DNA of 19,126 nucleotides from Deltaproteobacteria bacterium (GTDB taxonomy: Bacteria; Desulfobacterota; Desulfarculia; Adiutricales; Adiutricaceae), in assembly GCA_031257955.1 (NCBI GenBank), contig JAIRNQ010000221.1:1-19126 (forward strand). Direction: 5' to 3'. The notes under the pieces were generated by a model. That model was given only the letters and a program-made list of their open reading frames with translations. It did not search any database and was not told the DNA's origin. Within the stretch, counting starts at the first letter, position 1. Each line of letters begins with the position of its first letter. Positions 1 to 5,707 of the stretch are shown here, piece after piece. The translations under genes and the position numbers were made by a program.

Positions 1-38
1 ACCGGGGGATCCGGGGCCATCTTAGGGAGCGATTGTCG

Positions 39-107
39 ATGGGGATAGCCGTTGGCATAACCGGGGGATCCGGGGCCATCTTAGGGAGCGATTGTCGATG
101 GGGATAG
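39..107 (+). other. Decoy/leader mini-ORF 1 in the 59-bp repeat (22 codons)
   Basis: This ATG in repeat copy 1 is followed by UbiX-like codons, then reads out of frame through the next ribosome-binding site and stops at TAG (105-107), after the second ATG at 98. It would make a 22-residue peptide starting MGIAVGITGGSGAI. It has the same ribosome-binding sequence as ubiX, so initiation here is plausible, but function is unknown and it may be only a by-product of the tandem duplication. Confidence 0.4.
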
Positions 108-160
108 CCGTTGGCATAACCGGGGGATCCGGGGCCATCTTAGGGAGCGATTGTCGATGA
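98..160 (+). other. Decoy/leader mini-ORF 2, ending in an ATGA overlap with ubiX
   Basis: This ATG in repeat copy 2 opens a 20-codon frame that stops at TGA (158-160), overlapping the ubiX ATG (157-159) as ATGA. The overlap exists because of the G-to-A change in copy 3 (ATGAGG instead of ATGGGG). If translated, it would couple termination of a short peptide to initiation of ubiX. This is seen directly in the sequence. The regulatory meaning is inference. Confidence 0.4.
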
Positions 161-720
161 GGATAGCCGTTGGCATAACCGGGGGATCCGGGGCCATCTA
201 CGGTTTGGCGCTACTGAAGGCCTTGGCCGCGCTGGGCCACGAGAGCCACCTTGTCGTCTCGGAGATGGGGGCCAAGGTAATGCTTCATGAATGCGGGGTG
301 GGCTTGGAAGATCTTAGGGGTTACGCCCACAAGGCTTACGAGAACGGCGACTTGGCGGCCAGTTTGGCCAGCGGGAGTTACCCCATTGACGGCATGGCCA
401 TAGTCCCTTGCTCCATGAAAACGCTCTCGCTCATAGCCAGCGGGGCTTCGAATAGTCTCCTGGCCCGGGCGGCGGACGTGGCCATAAAGGAACGCCGGAC
501 CTTGGTCGTGGTCCCCAGGGAGATGCCCTTTAGCCCAATCCATCTGGAAAACATGCTTAAGCTTTCCAGACTTGGGGTAATCGCCCTCCCGCCTTGCCCG
601 GCCTTTTACCATCACCCCCAAGATTTGAGCGATTTGGTCATGTTCGTGGTGGGCAAGATTTTGGATCAGTTACGGATAGAACACAACCTCTACCAAAGAT
701 GGCAAGGGGAAAAGATATGA
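157..720 (+). CDS. ubiX: UbiX-family flavin prenyltransferase
   Basis: The product (187 residues) belongs to the UbiX/Pad1 family, which prenylates FMN with dimethylallyl phosphate to make prenylated FMN, the cofactor of UbiD decarboxylases. The N-terminal GITGGSGAIYG flavin-binding motif, the central PCSMKTLSLIASGASNSLLAR segment's Ser/Thr-rich cofactor loop, the RREMPFS-like VVPREMPFSPIHLENM block and the C-terminal PPCPAFYHHP are all family hallmarks. Length is normal. I chose ATG at 157 because TAGGGAG (141-147) sits nine bases upstream. A TTG at 151 would add two residues but lies too close to that site. The stop overlaps the next small ORF (ATGA), and a ubiD gene follows, so the product most likely supplies cofactor to that decarboxylase. 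Confidence 0.95.
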   Translation: MRIAVGITGGSGAIYGLALLKALAALGHESHLVVSEMGAKVMLHECGVGLEDLRGYAHKAYENGDLAASLASGSYPIDGMAIVPCSMKTLSLIASGASNSLLARAADVAIKERRTLVVVPREMPFSPIHLENMLKLSRLGVIALPPCPAFYHHPQDLSDLVMFVVGKILDQLRIEHNLYQRWQGEKI

Positions 721-851
721 GCCGGCCAAAACCAAAAGCCGCAATGGCCAGGGCCCTTGGGACGCCGGTGGCCAAGCCGGGGACCAATCCGGCGGGCAAG
801 CTGGCGGGTAAGCCGGCGGCTAAGCCGGCGCGACCGGGGGAGGACTTATGA
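717..851 (+). CDS. Small Lys/Pro/Ala-rich ORF between ubiX and ubiD (44 aa)
   Basis: A 44-codon frame starts at the ATG in the ubiX stop (ATGA, 717-720) and ends at the TGA that overlaps the ubiD ATG (ATGA, 848-851). The peptide begins MSRPKPKAAMARALG and continues with repeated AKP/GKP/AGK elements, so it is basic, low-complexity and probably disordered. The double 4-bp overlap is what translational coupling looks like and argues that ribosomes pass through it. Known UbiX/UbiD-type hydroxyarylate decarboxylase operons (BsdBCD/VdcBCD) have a small third protein, but this peptide shows no resemblance to it. It may instead be a GC-rich spacer that serves only to couple the two enzymes. Function unknown. 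Confidence 0.5.
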   Translation: MSRPKPKAAMARALGTPVAKPGTNPAGKLAGKPAAKPARPGEDL

Positions 852-2212
852 GCCAACAGATGCTAAGGGCGGTACTGGACCGGTTAAGGGAAAACCATCA
901 GTTATTGGTTTGTCCCCAAGAGGTGGATCCCCGCTTCGAGTTGGGGGCGGTTTTGAGTCATTTCGATAATGAGCGGCCCATTTTGTTTACCAAGGTTTTG
1001 GGCGGACGAATCCCCGTGGCCGGGGCCCTATATGGAAATAGGGCAATATTTTGCGACCTCTTGGGAACGGGCGTCGGTGGGCGCAACGCCAAGCTCATGG
1101 GGGCCATCGCCAGGCCCCAAAAGCCGGTCGAAGTGGCCAAGGGCCGGGTGACGGAAAACGTGGTGACCCGCGACATAGACATCCGAAAGATGTTTCCGGT
1201 GCCCACATCCAACGGAAAAGACAGCGCCCCATATATTACGGCCGGCATGCTGGTCTACCGGGACATCGAAAGCCAAGCCACCCACATGGCCGTCCGAAGG
1301 TTCCAGGTTAACCGGGGCAACTCGATAAACGTTTTGGTTTCCGGGGCATCGCCCCATCTCTTGGCCATGCTGGAGCGCTGTCGAAAGACGCGTCGGGTGC
1401 TTGAATGCGCCGTGGTTTTGGGCTATGACGCCTTTTTCCTGGTCGCCTCCCAGATCTCCTCTGGCAAGTATGGCCTGGATAAATACGAGGTCGATTCGGC
1501 CCTGCGCGGGGAACCCTTGCAGCTGACCAAAGCCCATGGGGTGGATCTGCTGGTCCCGGCCCAGGCCGAAATCGTTCTCGAAGGGTTCATCCGTCCGGGC
1601 AACATCGGCCCCGAGGGGCCCTTCGCCGAGCTAATGGGTTACTATTCCGAGGCCGGAACCTCGCCCCTTATGGACGTCACGGCCGTTTGCCATCGAAACG
1701 ACCCAATCTTTCAGCACGCCTTTCCTTGTCGGGAGGAGCACCTTGCCTACGGCCTGATTAAGGAAGCCGAAATTTACGCCGCCCTCTCCACGGTTGTGGA
1801 CGTGGTTGACGTCAATCTGACCCTGGGCGGGGGCTGCCGGCTCCACGCCGTCGTATCGATAAAAAAACGTCGCCAGGGCGACGGGAAGAGCGCCATCCTC
1901 ACGGTTTTGGGGACCTACAAGGACATCAAACACGTCGTGGTCGTGGACGATGACGTGGATATCTTTGAGCCAAAAGACGTGGCCTTCGCCCTGGCTTCAA
2001 GATTTCAGGCCTCCCGCGATTTGGTGGTCATTCCCGGGGCATTGGGTTCACCATTGGAAGCCTCCCATCAGGAACGCGGGCAGACCGACAAATTGGGCTT
2101 TGACGCGACGATTAACCTCACGGCCTCGTCCGGCCTTTACGAAAGGTCCGTTATCCCCGGCTTTGAAGGAAAAATTGATATCTCTAAGTATAAACTTATA
2201 GACGCCCAATAA
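848..2212 (+). CDS. ubiD: UbiD-family prFMN-dependent (de)carboxylase
   Basis: This 454-residue protein is a member of the UbiD family, which decarboxylates (hetero)aromatic or unsaturated acids using prenylated FMN and a divalent metal. By eye I match the catalytic Glu pair in GPEGPFAELMGYY (E256 and E261), the cofactor-contacting arginine in THMAVRRFQV (R150/R151), the preceding TAGM block, and AEIVLEGFI (residues 240-248), a conserved metal-site segment. The length is at the short end for the family. It is coupled by ATGA overlap to the preceding small ORF and lies 51 bases before the first shell gene. The substrate cannot be read from sequence. Given purine deaminases and glycine cleavage downstream, 4-amino-5-imidazolecarboxylate is a reasoned candidate (inference). 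An ordinary aromatic acid is the alternative. No encapsulation-peptide extension is evident at either end. Confidence 0.93.
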   Translation: MSQQMLRAVLDRLRENHQLLVCPQEVDPRFELGAVLSHFDNERPILFTKVLGGRIPVAGALYGNRAIFCDLLGTGVGGRNAKLMGAIARPQKPVEVAKGRVTENVVTRDIDIRKMFPVPTSNGKDSAPYITAGMLVYRDIESQATHMAVRRFQVNRGNSINVLVSGASPHLLAMLERCRKTRRVLECAVVLGYDAFFLVASQISSGKYGLDKYEVDSALRGEPLQLTKAHGVDLLVPAQAEIVLEGFIRPGNIGPEGPFAELMGYYSEAGTSPLMDVTAVCHRNDPIFQHAFPCREEHLAYGLIKEAEIYAALSTVVDVVDVNLTLGGGCRLHAVVSIKKRRQGDGKSAILTVLGTYKDIKHVVVVDDDVDIFEPKDVAFALASRFQASRDLVVIPGALGSPLEASHQERGQTDKLGFDATINLTASSGLYERSVIPGFEGKIDISKYKLIDAQ

Positions 2213-2263
2213 TAGAATTGAAGCGGGGAGGCTAGACCCCACCCGCAAAAGAGGAGGGAGCTG

Positions 2264-2530
2264 GTGTCCCAAGCCCTTGGATTCGTGGAAACCAGAAGCT
2301 TGCCGGCGGCCGTGGAAGCCGCGGATAGCATGGCCAAAGCCGCTAACGTGACCATAGTGGAATTTCGGGTGGTCGGATCCGGCCTGGTGGCCGTGATTGT
2401 CGCCGGTGAGGTGGCCGCGGTGCAATCGGCCGTTGATAGCGGTCGGGCCGCCGCCGGCCTTGTGGGTGAGGTAGTCTCATTTAACGTACTCCCCAGGCCC
2501 CATAATGAAGTGGATAAATTATTAGAGTAA
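2264..2530 (+). CDS. BMC-H shell protein 1 (Ser pore)
   Basis: This 88-residue single-domain BMC protein forms cyclic hexamers that tile the flat facets of a microcompartment. It shows the family pattern: ALGFVETRSLPAAVEAAD at the N-terminus, KAANVTI, GEVAAV and the C-terminal VLPRPHNEV. The pore loop reads VVGSGLV, putting Ser39 at the hexamer pore as in PduA. The start is GTG at 2264, supported by a strong GAGGAGGGAG purine tract at 2251-2260. It follows ubiD by 51 bases in the same direction, so the decarboxylase and shell are probably co-transcribed. Confidence 0.95.
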   Translation: MSQALGFVETRSLPAAVEAADSMAKAANVTIVEFRVVGSGLVAVIVAGEVAAVQSAVDSGRAAAGLVGEVVSFNVLPRPHNEVDKLLE

Positions 2531-2539
2531 GAGTGATAT

Positions 2540-2845
2540 ATGAATAATCTTACCCGTATTATTATGGCAAATTTAACCAAACGTCTAGCCAATGGCCCAA
2601 TCGATGGACCAGGTTCCTCGGTTAGCTCCCAAGGCCTACCGGATCGAACCGGCGACAGGTTAAACCAAGCCACCGCCGAGCTCCACGCCGAGCTCCTGGC
2701 CAACTCCAAGCCCCTTAACGGGGCTTGGCCGGACCCCCGACAATCTGGGTTACCATCCAGGCCGGGTAACAATCGGCCGGCAATTAACCGGGTTAGCCAG
2801 TCCGGGACTATCAGGCTAAGCGATTTGGCCGCCCGTAAGCGCTAA
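2540..2845 (+). CDS. Small unknown protein between shell genes (101 aa), candidate cargo adaptor
   Basis: I do not recognise a family. The frame begins nine bases after BMC-H1 and ends 20 bases before BMC-H2, with codon use like its neighbours. Three helix-like segments are separated by Pro/Gly/Ser-rich linkers: residues 3-18 (L4, I8, L12 and L16 on one face with R6, K14 and R15), residues 41-56 (TAELHAELLA) and residues 89-100 (IRLSDLAARK). Short amphipathic helices joined to linkers are how encapsulation peptides and scaffold proteins attach cargo to BMC shells, so a linker or adaptor role is a reasonable guess. The ribosome-binding site (AAGAGTGA) is only moderate. It could be a non-conserved spacer ORF, but position and length favour a real gene. 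Confidence 0.6.
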   Translation: MNNLTRIIMANLTKRLANGPIDGPGSSVSSQGLPDRTGDRLNQATAELHAELLANSKPLNGAWPDPRQSGLPSRPGNNRPAINRVSQSGTIRLSDLAARKR

Positions 2846-2865
2846 GGCGGCATTGGAGATAAAAA

Positions 2866-3258
2866 ATGGCACTGGGATTAATAGAAACCATTGGCCTTTC
2901 GACTTCGCTCACGGCCATGGACGCGGCCGCCAAGTGTGCCGAGGTTAGGCTGCTGGGCACTGACCGGGTTATCGGGGTGGGCAAGCTGATAAGCCTTACC
3001 CTCAACATCGTCGGGGACGTGGCCGCCGTCCAGGCGGCCGTGGAAGCCGGGGCGGCCGCGGCGGCCAAGGTGGGGACGGTGGTCTCAACTACCGTCATTG
3101 CCAATCCCCACGAGGAACTTGGGAAGATTTTTTCCCGTTACGAAAAACACTATCCGGGCCAGGATAGCCCCAGCCCGGAAAAGGTTCGGCCGACTGGGCC
3201 CAAAGGTCCCGGTCCGGGCGCCGAGTCCGGAACGAAGGCCACGGCCAAGAAAAAATAA
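2866..3258 (+). CDS. BMC-H shell protein 2 with basic C-terminal tail (Val pore)
   Basis: This is a BMC-domain hexamer protein of 130 residues. The domain occupies about residues 1-92 (ALGLIETIGLSTSL, then GDVAAVQAAVEAG and VIANPHEEL). A Pro/Gly/Lys-rich tail of about 38 residues follows, ending TKATAKKK. The pore loop is VIGVGKL, placing Val38 where other hexamers have Ser or Phe. KCAEVRLL replaces the usual KAANV at residues 23-30, so it is the most divergent of the three paralogues. The start has a TTGGAGAT site nine to ten bases upstream. The tail could face the lumen or cytosol and bind cargo or neighbours; this is inference. Confidence 0.93.
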   Translation: MALGLIETIGLSTSLTAMDAAAKCAEVRLLGTDRVIGVGKLISLTLNIVGDVAAVQAAVEAGAAAAAKVGTVVSTTVIANPHEELGKIFSRYEKHYPGQDSPSPEKVRPTGPKGPGPGAESGTKATAKKK

Positions 3259-3319
3259 GCTTTCGATTTGGTCCCATTAGCTTTGGCCAAAAACAAAGCC
3301 ACCACTTACTCGCGTCATT

Positions 3320-3419
3320 ATTTGGCCTCTGGCCAAGGACTGGTTTTGACAATGATCCAAAACCGACATATTTGGCCGCTGGCCAAGGACGGGTTTTGGC
3401 AATGATCCAAAACCGACAT
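3320..3419 (+). repeat. Two tandem 50-bp repeats, each with a hairpin
   Basis: Copies at 3320-3369 and 3370-3419 differ at about three positions. Each contains an inverted repeat, GGTTTTGG/CCAAAACC around a CAATGAT loop. It is perfect over 8 bp in copy 2 and has one mismatch at the loop end in copy 1. The array ends 18 bases before the start of BMC-H3. Possible roles are transcript-stabilising hairpins, an operator pair or a processing site that adjusts shell stoichiometry. None of these can be chosen from sequence. Confidence 0.9.
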
Positions 3420-3437
3420 CATTTCGGAGGAATTCAC

Positions 3438-3722
3438 ATGAACACCGGAGCCGCATTGGGCATGGTTGAAACTAAAGGTTTGGTAGGCGCGGTCGAGGCG
3501 GCCGACGCCATGGTTAAGGCCGCCAACGTGACCATCGCCGCCTATGAAAAAATCGGATTTGGCCTCGTGACCATAATGGTCCGGGGGGACGTGGGAGCGG
3601 TAAAAGCGGCCACGGAAGCCGGGGCGGCCGCGGCCAAGGCCGTGGGAGAACTCTATTCGGTCCACGTTATCCCCAGGCCCCATGCCGAAGTAGAACGGGC
3701 CGTCTTGAAAAACATCGGCTAA
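3438..3722 (+). CDS. BMC-H shell protein 3 (Phe pore)
   Basis: A canonical 94-residue BMC-H hexamer protein resembling PduA/EutM: ALGMVETKGLVGAVEAADAM, VKAANVTI, then RGDVGAVKAATEAG and VHVIPRPHAEVE. The pore loop reads KIGFGLV, so Phe41 would narrow the central pore relative to Ser in BMC-H1. ATG at 3438 is chosen because CGGAGG lies at 3425-3430. An open frame continues upstream to 3372, but that part translates the tandem repeat and does not match the family. As the most consensus-like paralogue it may be the major facet protein; this is inference. Confidence 0.95.
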   Translation: MNTGAALGMVETKGLVGAVEAADAMVKAANVTIAAYEKIGFGLVTIMVRGDVGAVKAATEAGAAAAKAVGELYSVHVIPRPHAEVERAVLKNIG

Positions 3723-3737
3723 TACGGGCGGGCCCCC

Positions 3738-4790
3738 ATGAGCGTAGCGGACCAGATTCAATGCCAGAGCGCCCAGATACGGGCCAGGCGCCTAGCCGGC
3801 TCGGCCAACGGTATTGGAGACGATATACAGGAACCCGGCCATAGCCAAAGCCCCAGGGTCCTGGCCATAGAATTGCCGCCCGTCTTTCGGGCGGAAGGCG
3901 GCCGCGGGTTCTGGCCGAGCGGGTTATTGGCCACCACGGAAGTCGCTCCGTATAACCAGGCGGAAGGGTGGTTAAACTCGAAAGGTTGGCAGTTTAGCCC
4001 AGAAGGTCGGGGTTTTAGCTTGGCCAGACGGCTTTCGGCCTTGTCCCGCTTGGGTTATCGGGTGGATCTTTTGTGCCATAGGGATCTTCTGGGAACGGAC
4101 CAACGGGGACGCGGGCGGGACCCCAAGCTACCGAGGCTAATCTCCAAGGTTCACGCTTTCGATGGTAAGCTCCCGACTGGGTTTTTCCGGGGCTTTAAGG
4201 CCGCGGTCCTTTCACCCTTTGCCCTCCCGTCTTTGGACGGTTTGCTGGGCACCCCTAAGCCCAGTAACTTGGCTTCGGCCTTAACGGAAGCCCTCCGGGG
4301 AGGCTGCCAGATCTATCTGGACTTTTCCGGATCGCGTTTCGGCTCGGGGGCCCAAATCGACGGTCGGCTGTGGTCGGATTGCCAAGAGAGGCTAACCCAA
4401 GCCGGTTTTAGGCTCATCACCGGGCCCATCCTGTCGCCCTTTCTCGACTGGCCGGGCCAGGTCCCGGTAATTGTTCCCCCAAGCCCAGCGGCCGGGGGCC
4501 AGGCGCCTGAGACGGGATTGGTCGGAACTAGATTGGCCGAGACCGTATTGGCCAAAACTGAATTGGCCGAAACACGGCAAACCAAGGCCTATGGGCCTTT
4601 TCGGGAATTGTTTGAGATGGCCGCCGTAAACCCGGAGGCCAAAATTTTGATAACCGAAAGCGATCTGAAGAAAACCGGCTTGCCGCCTGGGGAATACCCC
4701 ATTCCCCGCCTGGCGATTCTGACTCCCCTGGCCAAAGAGGCGGCCGGAAAGCTCGGCTTGACACTGATGCGGGAAGGGGAAAACGGCTAG
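3738..4790 (+). CDS. Divergent BMC-associated protein, flavoprotein/PduM-like (350 aa)
   Basis: I do not recognise it with confidence. Three stretches recall flavoprotein-like proteins of BMC loci and PduM: RVLAIELPP (40-48) followed by a helix and LGYRVDLLCHRDLL (105-118); AVLSPFALPSLDGLLG with ALTEALRGGCQIYLD (156-195), laid out like a flavoprotein-domain segment; and the C-terminal LAILTPLAKEAAGKLGLTLM (325-344), comparable to the PduM ending. The N-terminal 40 residues and a Pro/Gly-rich stretch near 240-283 look disordered. The latter includes four T-x-L-x-x pentads (259-278). It sits between shell genes BMC-H3 and the vertex protein, 15 bases after the former, so a structural or assembly role is likely. 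Function unproven. Confidence 0.6.
   Translation: MSVADQIQCQSAQIRARRLAGSANGIGDDIQEPGHSQSPRVLAIELPPVFRAEGGRGFWPSGLLATTEVAPYNQAEGWLNSKGWQFSPEGRGFSLARRLSALSRLGYRVDLLCHRDLLGTDQRGRGRDPKLPRLISKVHAFDGKLPTGFFRGFKAAVLSPFALPSLDGLLGTPKPSNLASALTEALRGGCQIYLDFSGSRFGSGAQIDGRLWSDCQERLTQAGFRLITGPILSPFLDWPGQVPVIVPPSPAAGGQAPETGLVGTRLAETVLAKTELAETRQTKAYGPFRELFEMAAVNPEAKILITESDLKKTGLPPGEYPIPRLAILTPLAKEAAGKLGLTLMREGENG
4512..4571 (+). repeat. Four in-frame 15-bp repeats encoding TxLxx pentads
   Basis: Four 15-bp units within the 350-residue protein encode TGLVG, TRLAE, TVLAK and TELAE (residues 259-278). The fifth unit degenerates to TRQTK. The unit is a multiple of three, so the frame is kept, as expected for a tolerated linker minisatellite. 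It is not a classical pentapeptide-repeat (A[D/N]LXX) fold, because only four units are present. Confidence 0.75.
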
Positions 4791-4881
4791 CCCGACTAGC
4801 CGGGCCTGACTGGCCAGACCGGCCGGGGGCCGGCGAAGGCCGGGGTTAATCGGCGTGCCGGTTAACCGGTAAGGATGAATT

Positions 4882-5175
4882 ATGGATATCGGCAAAGTGG
4901 TGGGGACGGTAGTGGCCACCCGTAAAGACGAAAGCCTGGTGGGGGCCAAACTTCTGATCACCCAGCCCCTGGATCTGGCCTTTGAGCCGGTGGGGCAAGC
5001 CCGGCTGATGGTCGATAGCGTCGGTGCCGGCGTAGGCGAAATCGTTATCTACGCAACCGGCCAGGCGGCCCGAAACGCCCTGAAGAAAAGGGAAGCGGCC
5101 ATCGACGCGGCCATCGTTGGCATAGTTGACAGTTGCGAGATAGATCCAATCCTAGCGGGCAAAGGCAAGAAATAA
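4882..5175 (+). CDS. eutN: BMC-P vertex protein, EutN/CcmL/PduN family
   Basis: This 97-residue protein matches the pentamer-forming family that caps the vertices of BMC shells. It opens MDIGKVVGTVVATRKDESLVG and continues with KLLITQPLDL, VDSVGAGVGEIVIYATG (the glycine-rich core) and AIVGIVDSCEI near the end, all in family order and length. An AAGGA site lies eight to twelve bases before the ATG. It is the last shell gene of the block. Its presence shows that a closed shell, not just stacked hexamers, is encoded here. Confidence 0.95.
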   Translation: MDIGKVVGTVVATRKDESLVGAKLLITQPLDLAFEPVGQARLMVDSVGAGVGEIVIYATGQAARNALKKREAAIDAAIVGIVDSCEIDPILAGKGKK

Positions 5176-5550
5176 TAGCAATCGGTAAGCCAATACATAT
5201 TTAATTTTAAGATGTAATACACAAATATATTTATAGACTTACGATTACTCTTTTTTGTTGGCGTGTGTCATGACAATTGATTTAGCTAGCTGGCTTCAAG
5301 AAAAACAACCGCCGGAAGATTAATCCATTGGCCGGCGATGGCGACTAAAGCCAAGCCGGCGAGCGATTCGGGGAAGGGTTTGGGCTGGGGAATTAACCGT
5401 GTTCCAGCTGGCCTCACCAATGGGGGAGACCGTCCAGACGGAAGGTATTAGGTGGGCACGCACGGGCGAGAAGGTTTTCGGAAAAGTTTGGCCGGCCATT
5501 TTGGCTAAGGTCCGCGGAACCAATGGTTTTGGGTAGCCAAACCTTGGGAT
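5176..5550. other. Intergenic region with AT-rich island and short palindrome
   Basis: The stretch from about 5178 to 5260 is strikingly AT-rich against the GC-rich surroundings, as expected for a promoter or regulatory region before the purine deaminase genes. I could not pick convincing -35/-10 boxes. A perfect 10-bp palindrome, TGTCATGACA, lies at 5266-5275. The part from 5335 to 5550 is GC-rich with no convincing gene. A 17-codon frame at 5270-5323 has no ribosome-binding site. Confidence 0.5.
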
Positions 5551-5687
5551 ACGGCCCTTGGTTTTGGGAGTTGGCCATGGTTTGGGTAACGGCCCACGGT
5601 TTTGGGAGTTGGCCGTGGTTTGGGTAACGGCCCTTGGTTTTGGTAGTTGGCCATGGTTTGGGTAGTTGCCAATGATTTTGGTAGTTA
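5551..5687 (+). repeat. 38-bp tandem repeat, about 3.5 copies, upstream of ade
   Basis: Units begin with ACGGCCC at 5551 and 5589, and in slightly varied form at 5627, with a degenerate partial copy after 5665. The unit is built of TTGGTTTTGGGAGTTGGCC and TGGTTTGGGTA elements, is strongly G/T-biased on this strand and holds runs of GGG/GGTTTT. It ends about six bases before the ribosome-binding site of adenine deaminase, so it would lie in the untranslated leader. Confidence 0.9.
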
Positions 5688-5707
5688 AAAGTTGGGAGGG
5701 TATAGAC

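Larger units (their letters stand above)
2..199 (+). repeat. 59-bp tandem repeat, about 3.3 copies, duplicating the ubiX start region
   Basis: Copies lie at 2-60, 61-119 and 120-178, with a partial fourth at 179-199 that runs into ubiX proper. Every full copy carries a Shine-Dalgarno-like TAGGGAG, an ATG and the codons for the UbiX nucleotide-binding N-terminus (IAVGITGGSGAI). The only difference I see is ATGGGG in the first two copies against ATGAGG in the third. The unit is not a multiple of three, so each upstream copy shifts frame and terminates. The array begins at the first bases of the window, so an assembly-edge artefact cannot be excluded. Confidence 0.95.

Noticed and set aside
3372..3437. 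Upstream extension of BMC-H3
   Set aside because: It translates the 50-bp repeat. The ATG at 3438 has a clear ribosome-binding site and matches the usual BMC-H N-terminus.
4392..4961. Minus-strand open frame of 189 codons opposite the 350-residue protein and eutN
   Set aside because: It crosses two + strand genes and their gap, has no ribosome-binding context and resembles no family.
5270..5323. 17-codon frame (MTIDLASWLQEKQPPED) in the AT-rich intergenic region
   Set aside because: Very short with no ribosome-binding site; not supportable as a gene.
5666..5707. Upstream start for adenine deaminase
   Set aside because: This part lies in the 38-bp repeat tail and has no ribosome-binding site. 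GTG at 5708 follows GGGAGGG at proper spacing.
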